From assembly GCA_002224055.1 (NCBI GenBank), contig AZLU01000145.1, positions 48,523 through 104,716 on the forward strand: a stretch of DNA of 56,194 bases, read 5' to 3'. The number at the start of each line of letters is the position of its first letter. Position 1 is the stretch's first letter. Below, piece by piece: positions 36,912-49,037 of the stretch. The notes under the pieces were generated by a model that saw only the letters and a list, made by a program, of their open reading frames with translations, was not told the DNA's origin and made no database searches. A program made the position numbers and the translations under genes. This stretch comes from Pezizomycotina sp. ARF18. Taxonomy: Eukaryota > Ascomycota.

Positions 36912-38615
36912 ATGGCGGACGGAGGAACTCAGGATTTGCACGTTGTAATCATCGGTGGAGGTAAGATCCGTTCAAGTTGCAATGGCGCCTAAAGACCAAA
37001 CACTTTCGCGGTTAATACAATTGCTTACATGCGGCTTCATACAAAAATTACTAGGTATCACCGGCCTCACCATCGCTCAAGGTTGCAAGAAAGTAAGGGA
37101 GTCTCATGTCATTCCCTGTTGTACATTATTATGAACGTCTGGCTAACCATGGTTTATTATTCTTTTGCAGCACGGGATCAAATACACAGTATGCGAGAAG
37201 GAGCCATCAGCCGACCACTACCGTCTCCGAGAATGGGGCCTTTCACTGCACTGGGCCATCCCCCACCTCGAGAAATGTATCCCTGAAGAGATGGCGAAGC
37301 GGTTGCAGGAGGCGCAAGTTGATCCGCATAGAACGCCACCACCAAAAGGCGAAATATCGTACTACGACGCCGGCTCCGGCAAGGAAATAACGAAGATTGC
37401 ATTTCCATTCCTGCGACGCATGTCAAGGAATAAACTTCGGCGATTCCTGACCAAGGACGTCGTGGTTCAGGTTGGTTGCTGCCTGCCCAAGTTTCTTGAG
37501 TGTTTGTGACAGCGCACGTTTCCTAAACAATATTGTAACAAAATCAAAATAGTACGGCAAACAGTTGAAAGAGGTAACGTTCGAAGGGGACAACAAAGTA
37601 AGCGCCCACTTTGAAGATGGTACTAGTGTTACTGGCACGAACCTTGTAGGTTGTGACGGGCCCCGGTCCAAGACCAGGGAAGCAATTTTCGGCCCGGAGG
37701 AAGGCGCCGCAAAATCAATGGGCTTAGAGTTATCAAACTTCCTAGTCAACTTTAAGTATGATCGACCGACCCTATATCCCTCGCGGCTGCATGAGCTGCT
37801 CTGCTAATCCTCGTTATTCTTTAGGATGCTGAGAAAGCCAAATGGGTCATGGAATCATTCGAGCCACCGATGGTCATCGGCACACATCCTAAGGGCTACT
37901 ATTCCTGGATGGGAGGTATGCAACAATCCAACCCCGTCTCTGCATTCTCAAACACAACAACTAAAACTGAACCATTGTTTAGCTGTCGACATCCCTAATC
38001 CCGACGACCCTCTCACCTGGCAATGGCAAATCCTGAACTCACAGTACAGCTTACCAAACGATAGCGGCAACGCGGTCATCACCGGCCTGCCCACGTTGGC
38101 TAAACTGAAGGAACGAGCGCCAGAGCTTTGCGATCCATTCAAGACAGCGATCTCTTGGATTCCTGATGACACCCCTTACTTCGAAAGCGCCATCACCGAG
38201 TGGTCTCCCAGGTCGTTCGACGAAAAGGGAGGACGCATCTCCCTGGCTGGCGATGGCGCACACCCAATGGCCCCACGTAAGCTCTCCTGAAGTTACAGCT
38301 TCTCCAGTAGTTCTTATTACTCAGGAATTTCATCTTCGCTAACCGCATTACCCATTCTCAGATCGAGGCCAGGGCTTGAACCATGCCATCTGCGATGTGC
38401 CAACTACGTTGAAGCCTTACGGGCGGTGAAAGCCGAGAGAAATCACTCGCGGACGCCGTCAAAGACTACAGCGAAGAGATGATCAAGAGGGTACCGATGA
38501 AGTTAAACTTTCGCACGACAATGCCTCCATGGTTCACGATTTGGAGAAACTCCTGGACTCACCCTTTGTCAAGCACAATGTGCAACAGAAGGGTCACGGA
38601 GCTGTTGAACACTGA
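36912..38615 (+). CDS. FAD-dependent monooxygenase (aromatic hydroxylase type)
   Basis: This belongs to the FAD/NAD(P)H monooxygenases that hydroxylate or epoxidise aromatic or polyketide-like substrates. Exon 1 from 36912 gives MADGGTQDLHVVIIGG. After an intron the dinucleotide-binding motif is completed as GGGITGLTIAQGCKK. A further intron precedes HGIKYTVCEKEPSADHYRLR. Then come LRRFLTKDVVVQ, LVGCDGPRSKTREAIFG (the DG motif), GTHPKGYYSWMG near 37900, GGRISLAGDGAHPMAP near 38260 (the GD motif), HRGQGLNHAICD near 38375, and a C-terminal stretch ending at TGA 38613-38615. All three FAD motifs are present. Frame breaks near 38400, 38435 and 38490 each fit one missing G (or other base) in a conserved frame. 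The substrate is unknown; the nearby LaeA-like methyltransferase hints at metabolism of a small molecule. Confidence 0.85.
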
Positions 38616-38913
38616 AGAACAATAATCAATCGAACGATACCAACCAGTTTCGTTCATTGGAATGTGAAATGTTCAATATTTATATTCCATTTTCCCGATC
38701 TTAGGAGTTCTGTAGCCTTCAATACGCAGATTAATGCCATGAATAAACATGAATATATCATACCGTCTACTACTAGTCTTTAAACTTCTCTATTTGCTCC
38801 GTTATAGCAATATAATTGTTTGCGTTTCGGGATTTGGGCTTTCGCCCTAATGCAGAATAATTTGTGCACTGTCCATGACGTCCGCACTTCACTATAGTAT
38901 ACTCCAGTATCCC

Positions 38914-40993
38914 CTACTGGTTCAAAGCCATGATAACATCTATCGTAGAAACCCCATCTGCCGAAACCTCATACCAATCCGAATTAACCAAATTATACGG
39001 TCCAGTCTGGCTCTGCAAGAACTGCTTCAATCCCGCATTATTCTTCTGCGCGTACCATCCCAGCAGCCACTGCTCCTGCCCTCCAATCAGTGCCTGCAGA
39101 ACATTCCCCACGATATCCATCGCGTTAAGTGCCTGCGACGTTGACACCTGGTACAACCCCTTCCCTCCAGCCGTCGGTGATCCAAATCCAGCAGTATTCA
39201 CGAAGTGCTGTGCGAATGTCCAGGAGTCGCTGTCGTCGGTGTTCATGAGCATAACCTTATTCTTCCCACCGGTAATGGACGACAGCGTCGCCGAACCCAA
39301 CGAGTTGAAATCAAAGTGATTTACTCCTTCCGCGCCGCTAGGAACGTAAATGTAACCGCCGAGTATCTGCTCCACCATCTGAGTGACCGACGTGATCGCG
39401 GCGGGGTAATCCCCAAAGTTGGTGTGCGAAATCTGTAGCATGACGAACTCCGCCGATAAAGGCTGCACGTGGAAGAACGTCTTGACCTGATTCAGGATAT
39501 CATCCAGTCGGACTCCCTTAAGGCCGTGCTGAGAGTAGCAGACACCGTCGGCGGGGTCATAGTATATCCTCAAGTCGAATACCCTTATCCCTCCCTTCAG
39601 CTGATCGAGAATGCTTTGATCCTGGGCTTCAGAAACCCGCTTTACTCGTTCGAGGATGTAGTTGCCCAAAATTGGTCCCAAGTAGTATGGCTTCTGGCCG
39701 AACGGGTTCGCGCCGTTCACGGGCGCCGTCGGCGAGCTGTAGTCGAACAGCCACAGGAAAGCGATATCGGAGTAGGAGATGAGACTCAGTTGATCTTGAA
39801 GGGCGTACGTTGCGCTGTCGTGCGTTCCAGGGAACCTTATCTGGTTGAGCATCTTACCCTGAATGTTTGAACTTGACATCCAACTGCTATAGTCCGTTGT
39901 TGATCCCCGTTGCACACGTTCGGAGACGACGCCGTCCTTCCCACCCTGTGAGCGCCTCTTCAATGGTTCGGCCTTCGCAATAATGGCCTTTATAGTATTA
40001 CAGCCGCGTGGAAGTCCGTCGGCAACTTCATAAGCCCACCTAGCGCGTTGTTCAGTGCAGCTATGATATTTGAGTTATAATTCGCGTTCAAAAGCCCAGC
40101 GACGAGGTACGGGTTATCGATAACTGCAAACAGCGGCGGGAAGAGCACCTCGATGACCGTCAAGACATCATTCGAAACAAAAATCCCTTCGCCGAAACCT
40201 GGAACCCGTTACCTGCACCTTCAGCGCGTTCACGTCGACGTTCGCCTGCAGCAGCACGGATATCCCGTTCAGGTTCACGCCGAAATTCGTTGTTATCCCC
40301 TTCCACGTCAACGATCCACCAATGATACCTGTGATGTCGATGATGGCATTAATGTTTAACTTGGTAAGGTCACCCTCCGTTACAGGTGAGATAGCTGCAT
40401 AGCTACAGCTAATCGATGCAGGGAGAGAATTGATCAGGATATCCACCTTGCTGACGGGCGGCTTGAACGGATTGGCGTCGAAATACTTATTAAGCGCGGC
40501 GAGGTTCGCATTCAAAACGCTGTTGATTAGCGGAGGCAGGATCCCCGGGCCAGCGAAGAAATACATGTTGTAGTCATAGCTGGAAAACGCCTTCGTCGGA
40601 GCCAGCATAGCACCCGCTTGCCCTGCTGGCCCGCCACGACCCGTTATCGCAGTATCGTGAGACGGCGCACGACCGATATCCACATTCATCGTGCTCGCTG
40701 CTCCACCAACTGGACTAAACAAAAGCGAAAAGCTGGACTGGCCAGGTATCCATGAAGCAGAAACGTGTGCCGCGGGACTTCTTTGACCAGCGTTGATGTT
40801 TTGGTTGGGGTAGGTGTCGCCCATGAGTGCGTCCCCGTGGTCGCGGTCATGAGTGTCGAACGCCAGTCATTGTAAACCGTCGAATACGCTTCCGTCGAGA
40901 TGACGCTTTGAGTGCTCCGCTGGTCTAGCTTAGACGTGTCGCGCCGTCCACCCTTGACGAACTCCAGCAGGGGTATATGCGTCCCAGATGCAT
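38914..40993 (-). CDS. PLC-X-domain-like phosphodiesterase with long N-terminal domain
   Basis: PI-PLC X-like enzymes cleave phosphoinositides or GPI-type substrates; many fungal members are secreted or of unknown role. The C-terminal 349 residues (39963-38914) are one open frame. They have RFPGTHDSATYAL (first catalytic-type His), GGIRVFDLRIYY and CYSQHGLKGVRLDD (second His). The N-terminal part (about 40993-39990) is a separate domain of roughly 330 residues, with WIPGQSSFSLLFSP, YDYNMYFFAGPGILPPLI and IIDITGIIGGSLTW. Its function is unknown to me. The two parts join through frame changes near 40200 and 39995, each consistent with a single missing base, and another lies near 40830. The start at 40993 is the first ATG in the conserved-looking frame and is uncertain. 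Confidence 0.75.
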
Positions 40994-41070
40994 GGTTGAA
41001 TCAAGGTACTGGTTCTGAAAGGGTCCCGGAATCGCCTGCGGTGCTGCTGTGAACAGAGGGTTTTTGTCAA

Positions 41071-41094
41071 GAGACCGTCGATCGCGGCGGTCTC
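41071..41094. promoter_or_regulatory. GAGACCG/CGGTCTC dyad upstream of the PLC-like gene
   Basis: Two perfect 7-bp inverted arms, GAGACCG and CGGTCTC, are separated by 10 bp. The dyad lies about 80-100 bp before the candidate PLC ATG, next to the TATA-like site. A protein-binding site or an RNA hairpin is possible. Confidence 0.35.
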
Positions 41095-41107
41095 TTATAT
41101 ATATTAA
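41093..41107 (-). promoter_or_regulatory. TATA-like site of the PLC-like gene
   Basis: The minus strand reads CTTAATATATATAAG, containing TATATATAA, about 105 bp upstream of the candidate ATG at 40993. Confidence 0.35.
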
Positions 41108-43800
41108 GTGTAGACTGAAAGACTAGACAGTCGAAGTACGCAAGGAATGCACCATTGGTCCGGACACAACCTCGTCCCGTATTCCCTTCGATTTCACAGT
41201 GAAGCTCTGCATTCAAAATCTAAAACCCAAGATCCAAGACACAAGAAGGCACACATGACGATGTTAAACTCCTTTTCACTCGTTAAATCTAACTATTTCA
41301 AGCACTTGCGTCGTGAATATTCTGGAAGCAAATGTTCCGCATTTGTTTCCAAACAGCAGGTGCGGTGCCATGCTAGATTGTTTATCGATCGAAATCGGAA
41401 GGCCATAATGAAACATGCCGTCCCCAGGTCTCGAGCGGAAAACAATTAAAGGCATCGTTTTGCCGCTCATTTTAAATAAGCGAAAGGAATTGGCCTGAAG
41501 CCGTAGAAGGCCGAGAGACAGGAACTATGGATGGTCCGAGCTATGATCTTAGGATTGCAATAGAGTGGGGTTTGCTGCTATCAGGCACGCTGGTTGAGTG
41601 GAAAGGGTTCTGAACCCAAGTCAAATTAATCGCACACCAAAAAAAAAAAAAAAAAAAAGAGGAACGGAGAAAGCAAAACAGTCGACAAAATCCACCCAGG
41701 GGTATGGTATAGCATCTCGGACACCATCGCCATCCGTACCCTGAGAAGGCCTGAGTTGGACGGACGGTTGTATAAGGACTCCACATCCTATTGCCCTACC
41801 TATCTACATGTGTGCATGAACTGAGTGTGATCCAGCTGGTTTCTTGCTCAAGTCTACCCCGAAGTGCTTTTCATATTTTGGTCTATATAGCCGCCGAGAC
41901 CGCGAACACCGCCTAATGAAGCACGTCTTGGCGAAGCCCGGGGCGAGGGGGTTTTACTTCTTTTATAGCTAGTTCTTTCGTAGAATATATCCAAATCGAG
42001 AAGTCTTCTGCCTTAAGGGGTTTCAAGTTCGTTCATCGCGGCGATTCAAAAAGCAGACCGCCTCTTCACCTCTGAGATTAACCCTTCGAGTCAAAGGCGG
42101 AATGGGCGGTTAGTGTAGTATTGTATTATGAACAGAATGCTCTAGGTTTACAGAAACCCCAACAGAGCCGCTGACCACCATCAAATGTATAAACAGCAGA
42201 GCTTGCCGCCGCCATCTTCGGAGCCTCAACGACTCCTTCGAAGAGCGTAGCGTCAAGAGATTTGAAAAATTTGTCTTCTAGGTTATGCGCCTTCCCCGTT
42301 GAGATCAGATATCCTGACCATGACCTTGGAAGAAAATTCCTCGCATGCTATTTAAATTTGCACTGACAAGGGCCACTTTCATTTAGTTTTTTGGGGCAGA
42401 GATGATGTTACATTCTCATTTTGGGTTTGACGAGCTTTCTTACCGAAGAGTGGATAATCATCTTTGACTTGCCCTTGCGAGGAACATTGGGATACAAGAG
42501 AATGAGGACAAAAGCAAGATCAAAGAAAGACTACAGTAACTGGACATTTTGAAGTGGAGAATCGAGAAAAAGGACCTGTCCAATGGTGATACAGATGTTT
42601 CTCGAAACGGCTCGAAAATACTCCGCCGCGCTAATTTTGACAATATCAAACATCGCAACAATGGAGAGGGCAAAAAGATCGCGAAACTTATAATTCAACA
42701 AATACAGATACTGATACGCAAGGAAAACGCTTTATATTTGGAGAACATTCGGAGCTGCTTTTACAGTTGCCACTCGACATCGTGTCGTGTCACAGATGCC
42801 CAAAGCAAGCGGGCGGCGGAGGCGAGGCTGCGGCCATAATTCCCCGCCCAAACCCGTCTAACGCGAGCGAGTAGCCTGTAGGACAAATAGGCTTACAAAG
42901 GGTTCAGCTCAACCATTGGCAGAAGCTAAAAATAGCCTTTTTGTGGGCCATATGAAAGTTGTATCACATCAGTGTTAGACCGTTTTTTTTTTAATTTTCT
43001 ATTGATAAACGGCCTTCTCCACTTGTGGCTATCTCGCCGTCGCATTGACCACTGAGAAAGGTTAAAAAAAAGTTTTGCTTATCCTTTCCATGATCTTCAA
43101 AACCCTCAAATCAGAGCCTGTCTGCTTGCCTACGTGTACTGACAGACCGGAACATCACAAGAGCCTCAACAGAACAGAAAAAGTCTCTCGCAACTAATAC
43201 TCTATTTATTAAACCCTCACAGACTTATTCCGAAGAACCGAGTAAGGGAGGGGAGAGAGAGGGCTATTTAAAGTCTCCGGCCCTCCGCTACGTTCCGGCT
43301 GGGCGAATCTCCCCGTTTGATTAAAAGAACATCACAATCGCTGCTTTCCGTCTTGCTTTTTTTCTCGCTTGGAAGAGGCTTGGATTTCACCCCATTCCGT
43401 AATAAAACAATACTTAAGTCGCCCTTAACTACAGTTTTTGCTTGCGTAGGTAGGTTGACCCACAAGCCCAAGCCCCCTTTTTTGAACCCTTTCGCGTACA
43501 CACCCCTATTTTTAAATTACATCAATAACAACGACAGCCCGGTCATAATAATATAAGCCTGCCATCCCACAACATCTTGACTCTTTTTATTTATTTATTT
43601 TTTTTTCCAATTTCCTCCTTTTTTATTCTCTTTAGTTGTATTCACTGGTCTCTCGTTTTGGGTCGTCTTCCGTTATCTTGAACAGATAATCGTGTAGTGC
43701 TTATTTCTTTGTCGTCATTTTTTCGATTCGATTCTATTCTCGAACTAGCGTTCGTTTTTCATTTTTAACCCTTCCCACTCTTTTATAGTCAGACAACAAA
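41108..43800. other. no recognisable gene; CFEM gene promoter at the right end
   Basis: No family was recognised in frames such as 41147-41449 (+) and 42549-42839 (+). A run of 20 A is at 41639-41658. From about 43560 to 43800 the sequence is T/C-rich, which is usual upstream of well-expressed fungal genes, and leads into the CFEM start at 43801. Confidence 0.4.
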
Positions 43801-44615
43801 ATGAAGTTCCTTCTCATCGCCGGCCTTTTCGGTGGCCTCGCCACCGCTGCTGCTCAGACTTCCCCCGCTACGACTGCGGGCATCCCGTCGTGTGCTGTAT
43901 GTTAAACCCCTCCCGCCGCTTCGTTCATCGGGAAGGAAACCGTCATTCATTTGCTCTCTCGATTCCGGGAACATGGCTCTTTCGATAACTACTTTTCCCT
44001 GGAATTCACCACTGACATCGTCTTCCCTCTTTTCCTCATCTAGGCCCAATGCGTCGACGGACTCTTCCAGCAAGCCGGCTGCAAGGCCGCCGACTGGGCG
44101 TGCCTGTGTAAGGACACCAACATCATGAGGAACTCTCTCTCGGCGTGCGGGCAGAAGTGCACCAGCACCGACGATCAGAGCAGTAAGTACCACTTTATCC
44201 CTCTCTCTTCAGCATTTCTACTCTCCCTCATCGCAGTCTCATCACGAGCGTCGGGTGAAGCATCGAATATTCTCCAATACCCGTAACATCATTTTCTTTC
44301 CCTTAACCAACCACTTCGAAATTCTAACATTGAAATTTTACTTTTTTTTTTTTTTGCAGCAACCCTCGAGGCCGCCAACACCCAGTGCCAGAACGCCCTC
44401 AGCGAGACCAACGGCAACGGCTCCTCCTCTTCCTCCTCGTCCGCCTCCACCACCTCTACCGCCACCGATCCTCCAGCAAGTCCTCCTCCACCGCCACCGG
44501 TACCTCTTCGTCTTCCTCTGCCAGCGCCTCGTCGAAGTCGGACGCCAACGCCCTCGCCGGTTACTCGATGGGATTCATGGTCGCCGTTGGTCTCGCGGCT
44601 GTCCTCGCTGCTTAA
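43801..44615 (+). CDS. CFEM-domain, GPI-anchored cell-surface protein
   Basis: CFEM proteins are fungal eight-cysteine surface proteins; some bind haem, others act in wall or host contact. The ATG at 43801 opens a signal peptide, MKFLLIAGLFGGLATAAAQT. Exon 1 ends in IPSCA. After an intron (GTATGT...CTAG, to 44043) exon 2 gives AQCVDGLFQQAGCKAADWAC, LCKDTNIM and ACGQKCTSTDDQS. A second intron (GTAAGT...GCAG) leads to LEAANTQCQNAL. The eight Cys have the CFEM order: SC, QC, GC, AC, LC, AC, KC, QC. A Ser/Thr-rich stalk follows, then a C-terminal hydrophobic segment (MGFMVAVGLAAVLAA) with an upstream small-residue site, which fits GPI attachment. One frame change at about 44468, inside the Ser-rich stalk, fits a single lost base. 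The final frame stops at 44613-44615. Confidence 0.9.
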
Positions 44616-44925
44616 AAACAACTATATCTATTTGTGTAGCTTAGGTAGCAGGAAGAAAAGACATGTTCAATTCTTTTAACAAAAACTTTTTTTTTTGTTT
44701 TATAAATAACCAGGTGTTCTTTTTTTTTTTCTTTTGTGAAAGGTAGAGATGAGCAAAAGGGTTCCGCAGTGTGGAAGAGTTTTTTCCTAATTTCTAATTT
44801 GTTTGACTGGGATCAAAATTTTTATTTTATCTGTCCTCTTTATTGACTTTTATGTTCGAGTGTTTATATTTTGTGTATGACCAGGTGAAATCTCTTTCTT
44901 TCATTTGTTCAAGTGGTCTCATTTC

Positions 44926-44950
44926 AAAAAAAAAAAAAAAAAAAAAAAAA
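44926..44950. repeat. A25 homopolymer
   Basis: Uninterrupted run of 25 A about 310 bp after the CFEM stop codon. Confidence 0.9.
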
Positions 44951-46511
44951 TCTATCATTTATTAATTCTCAACGTTGATCCTTCCTTCGAAAGCAATGTG
45001 TCTGTGGCTCGCATGGGGTTGTGAAGGCGCACAGTCGATATATATGTGTATACAAGCACTTCGTGTTCGAATCTATAGAACACGAGGGTGATTGGCTTCT
45101 ATTCTCGACCGAGTGGCTTTGTCTTCCATCAACGTGATATACAAACTGTTTTGGAAGTTCTCGAGGTGATTGTCGTCCTTGACCTGAAGCCCAATTCCGC
45201 ATCTTTCGGTTACTGTACTCTTCGGTTCTCAACCCCAGGTTTTAAGTATAATTTGCGTCGCAAAGAGTGCAGAGCGCGACGGACTCGAAATCTCCCGATT
45301 AAAACTGCTCGGTCCTAGCACTCACCGAGCACCGATATGAAAACTTTGCCCGCTGTTCTTACACACGATTGGGAAAAAGCACGCAATTTTGGCGATGAGG
45401 CGATATACGGCAATACTTTCTAGAACGAAACCAGTTCAGATGCCGGATCACGTCTCCGGTGCCCGCCACTAACTTCATCTTGAAAGGCTCGCGCTTGGCG
45501 TTTGTTCGTGCCGATAGGGGTCACAAGGCAAAGTAGATATCAGAAACCATTTTCAAACCGTTAATCATGCTCAAGGATCTTCTCACTTTACAAACAAACG
45601 ATCTTTTTTTTTTTTTTTTTACAAGAGAAGTAACGCTCACTCCTTCCAGAAAGGTGATTGACACGTAAAATGAAGCTTTTTGCATCAATCAGTTTCCCTT
45701 ACTGCGCCTTACAGTCGCCCAGATGAAATCTCACTGACCAAGGACGGCATCTCTGTTCGGCGCTTTGAAAGTATACTAATTATCAATTTCATACAAAGAC
45801 GCATGCAGATGAGGCTCACATCGGAAGATGATTTCTCTCAAACTAGTCGGCTACTGGTAGTCTAAATGAAATCCTATCAAGTCCTCAACATTTGGAGTTC
45901 CAGGCACGTATGGAATAAGGTTGAATAAGGGTTTGCCGTCCTCTGCTTCCGCGACCTGTGATCAGGGGTCTTTTGCCGCAACGCGTGGATCTCTTCATTA
46001 TGGCGCCCCCCGTGACATTACATACGCGAGGAGGTCCTGGCTAGCGGAGACGTCCAATGAGATGGCACCGATTTCTCAAATGAGTAGCTTCCACCGGCAA
46101 CTAACGACGTAAAAAACTAAAACAAACAGGCGTTCGAGTCCCCAGTTCTTGCGTCGTCGTCTTGTTGCCGATGGAACGTCAGTCGCCAAGTAATCAAGAC
46201 TTTTCGGCTTCGTTTTGCGGGGAAGAATTGGGAAAAAAAAACATGGCTTCAAGTTCTTCAACCTCTTCTCGGCACATCTGCTCGGATCACTGCTCCGCGC
46301 CCAAGGAAAACTCAATGTGAGTTAAGCCTTACCAAGAGCGTACGGGGGCGTTAGTCTAGTCGAATTGAACGTCCGGCTAAGGAAGGTAATCGAAGAAAGC
46401 CGGAAAACAAGATCGGGACAGGGGGGTTGAAGTATAGTAGGGATGTGCCTTTCGGTGATGAATCCTCAACCTGGAAGAACAGGAAGTGTGCTACTTGGTT
46501 AGAGAATCGCA

Positions 46512-46513
<2 letters not shown>

Positions 46514-46549
<36 letters not shown>
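46514..46549. repeat. T36 homopolymer
   Basis: Run of 36 T about 390 bp before the MFS start codon, the longest homopolymer in the window. Long poly(dT) tracts can keep promoters free of nucleosomes, so a regulatory role is possible but not shown. Confidence 0.85.
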
Positions 46550-46550
<1 letters not shown>

Positions 46551-46800
46551 AGATCCCCCGCCGTCTTCTTCCCTGTTTGTGTTTAAATTACGACCTGATC
46601 CCCGCCCATTTCTCCAACAACGACAATCCCCCCAACCCAACCTCCTGCCTGAAGGCTGAAACCCATCCTCCTCCTGTTCGGCTCTCCTCCCCAGTCGCGA
46701 CCTCGATCTACCTCCTTCACTTTCCAACTGGGGTAATACATCGGCGCTTCCCCATTTCCTTCCTCCCCCTTCTCGTCTCGCGCTTCTGGTAAATACTCTT

Positions 46801-46807
46801 TATATAT
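46801..46807 (+). promoter_or_regulatory. TATA-like site of the MFS gene
   Basis: TATATAT 135 bp before the ATG at 46942. Confidence 0.3.
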
Positions 46808-46941
46808 GTAGCCTCGAGGCGCCCAACCTTTGATTGTCTCACCGAATACAGTACAGACGTCGTATTATCTGTGGGGCAAAACATATCTACTTCCTGTCCC
46901 ACGATTCACTGTTTTGAAAGACCCGACAACACAACACCACA

Positions 46942-48858
46942 ATGGCGGACAGACCCCTCTCCACGGAGAAGGACCGCGAGGAGCATGGCGACCTCGTCGC
47001 AGACAACGCTGCGGGCGAGAACCTCTCGCCCGCGCACCGAGACTACCTGATGCAGAGGCACGGCAGGGTCGACCTTGTCCCACTTCCCTCCATGGATCCC
47101 GCGGATCCGTTGAACTGGTGAGTTTTTCTTCTTGCGACGAGTTTCCAAAATTGTGCCGCCGTTTCGGCTGTGTTTTTTCCGGCTCGGCTTTGTCCGATGT
47201 GTGCCACCGAGTTTCCTAACCTTTTGTGTTTCGTTCGCTTCCAACTAGGCGAGCTACCAAAAGCACATCCTACTACTTCTCGTCTCCTTCCACTCGATGA
47301 TGTCGACCTTCTCGGCCGCGGCGGTTATTCCGGCGTTCATGCCATTCAGCGAGCAGTTCCACGTGTCAATCCAGAAGGCGTCGTACATGGTCTCCGTACC
47401 TGTAAGAAAATCTCTACTTCCCCCTCCACCTTCTCTCCCCTCTCATGATTACTTTTCTGATCTCCATGGGGGATAATTTTTGGTAGATTATCTTCTTAGG
47501 CTGCTTTCCCATCCCCTGGACCGTCCTCTCCAACCGCATCGGCCGCCGGCCCATCTACCTACTCTCCACCCTCTTCGCCGCCGTCTTCCACCTCATCGGC
47601 GCGTACATGAAATCTACGGCTCCCTCATGGTAACGCGCGTGTTCCAAGCCATCTTCCAAGCTACCGCCATCGCGGTCGGCGCGTCCACCGTCGCGGAAAT
47701 GTTCTTCTCGTACCAGCTCGGCAAGAAAATGGGCGTCTGGACGCTTCTCTCCACGATGGGTCCACCTCTCGGACCCTTCATCTTCGGGTTTGTGGTACAA
47801 CACAAGGGTTGGCCGTGGATCTTTTATATCCTTGCGATATTGAACCTCGCGACATTCTTCGGGTTCTTGTTCTTTGGAGCGGAGACGCTGTTCATGCGCG
47901 ATTTACATAACCAGGAGATCGCGAATAATCGGGAGGGGTTGTCGAAGAGGCAGGTTTTCAGAGAGAAGTACTTTACGTTTGGGAGGATTAACAAGAAACC
48001 GGTGACGGTTATGGACTTCATCCGGCCATTCTTGTTCGGGAGGTATCTGAACGTGCTTTTGCCGACTGTAAGTGCCATTTCTTCTCCCAACTCGCTTTGA
48101 GCGAAATAGTTGAGATGTTTCTCGTGCTTGCGACGCTTTCAATCTCCGTACCTCCGCCAGGCCACGCCGCAACTTGTGATATCATGGTTCATGATCCTAA
48201 ACCAAACAAGAGCGTTTCACTAACAAAACGCCATAAAACGTCAGATATCATACTCCCTAGTCTTCTGCTACAACCAACGTCGCCCTAACCGTCCTCGTCC
48301 TCAAACCTTCGGCGAGAAATTCCACCTCAACGCGCAAGGGATCGGCCTGCAATTCGTAGCCCTGATAATCGGAACCGTGATCGGCGAGCAAGTCGGCGGT
48401 CCATTCTCCGACCTCGTCGTGAAACTCCGCTCCCGCAGTTTACCTCCAGGGACCGTAGTCGCAGAACTCCGCCTCGTAGCATCCTACATCGGCTACCTAA
48501 CCTCCTTCGCGGGTCTGCTGATCTGGGGTTTTCGCCTCGAAGATGCCGGAAGCAATGGATTGTTTCACCGGATGTAGGTAGCGCGATCGCGCTGTTCGGG
48601 TTACAGATTGTTACGACGGTGTGCATTACGTATGCTATACAGTGCCACTTGGAGGATAGGGGATGGTGTCGGCGTTTATCATATTCGTGAGGCAGTGGGG
48701 ATTTATAGGACCATTCTATTTACGCCGATGTTGGAGAACTTGGGGATCAAGAAGACGGCGGTTATATTTGCTTGTCTTTGTTGTTTGCGGGGATGATCGT
48801 GGCTGGATGGGATATTTTCACGAGCATGAGGAGGAAGAGGGGGCAGGCGTCTTCGTAG
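46942..48858 (+). CDS. MFS transporter (drug:H+ antiporter-like)
   Basis: A twelve-helix MFS carrier resembling fungal DHA-type exporters, which move drugs, toxins or metabolites out of the cell. The product starts MADRPLSTEKDREEHGDL and reaches DPADPLNW before the first intron. Next are LLLLVSFHSMMSTFSAAAVI and QFHVSIQKASYMVSVP, an intron, then the A-motif region NRIGRRPIYLLSTLFAA and VTRVFQAIFQATAIAVGAST. These are followed by MGPPLGPFIFGFVVQHKGW, FHLNAQGIGLQFVALIIGTV and IGEQVGGPFSDL. The last helices lie in FVRQWGFIGPFY and VIFACL, with a stop at 48856-48858. Frame breaks near 47117, 47614 and 48550 each fit one missing base (for example GGG to GG, AAA to AA), and more follow before the end. 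It converges on the GFA-type gene with only about 180 bp between stops. Confidence 0.85.
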
Positions 48859-49037
48859 TAGTAGTAGGAGGGGCTTTGAAAAGATGTAAAGACTTGCTAT
48901 TATGTAACTGATACGCTGTAATATGACTATGCTAATTAACTGACCATGATCACGAACATCAAACTTCAATTTTATTTAAGAGATTCATACATATGTATCT
49001 GCGAGCCAAGTAGTGCGTGAACGGCGTGAGCTCCCGC

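Larger units (their letters stand above)
44616..46941. other. no recognisable gene; A25 and T36 tracts
   Basis: No gene was recognised; the frames at 45088-45318 and 45921-46112 are short and unassigned. It holds A25 at 44926-44950, a T-tract near 45605-45620 and T36 at 46514-46549. The right end is the MFS promoter region. Confidence 0.4.

Noticed and set aside
39469-39870. 133-codon plus-strand frame inside the PLC-like gene
   Set aside because: Shadow frame of the long minus-strand PLC-X open frame, which carries the catalytic motifs.
41560-41640. Possible tRNA-like segment
   Set aside because: A short stem-like stretch is present, but there is no standard T-loop or acceptor pairing.
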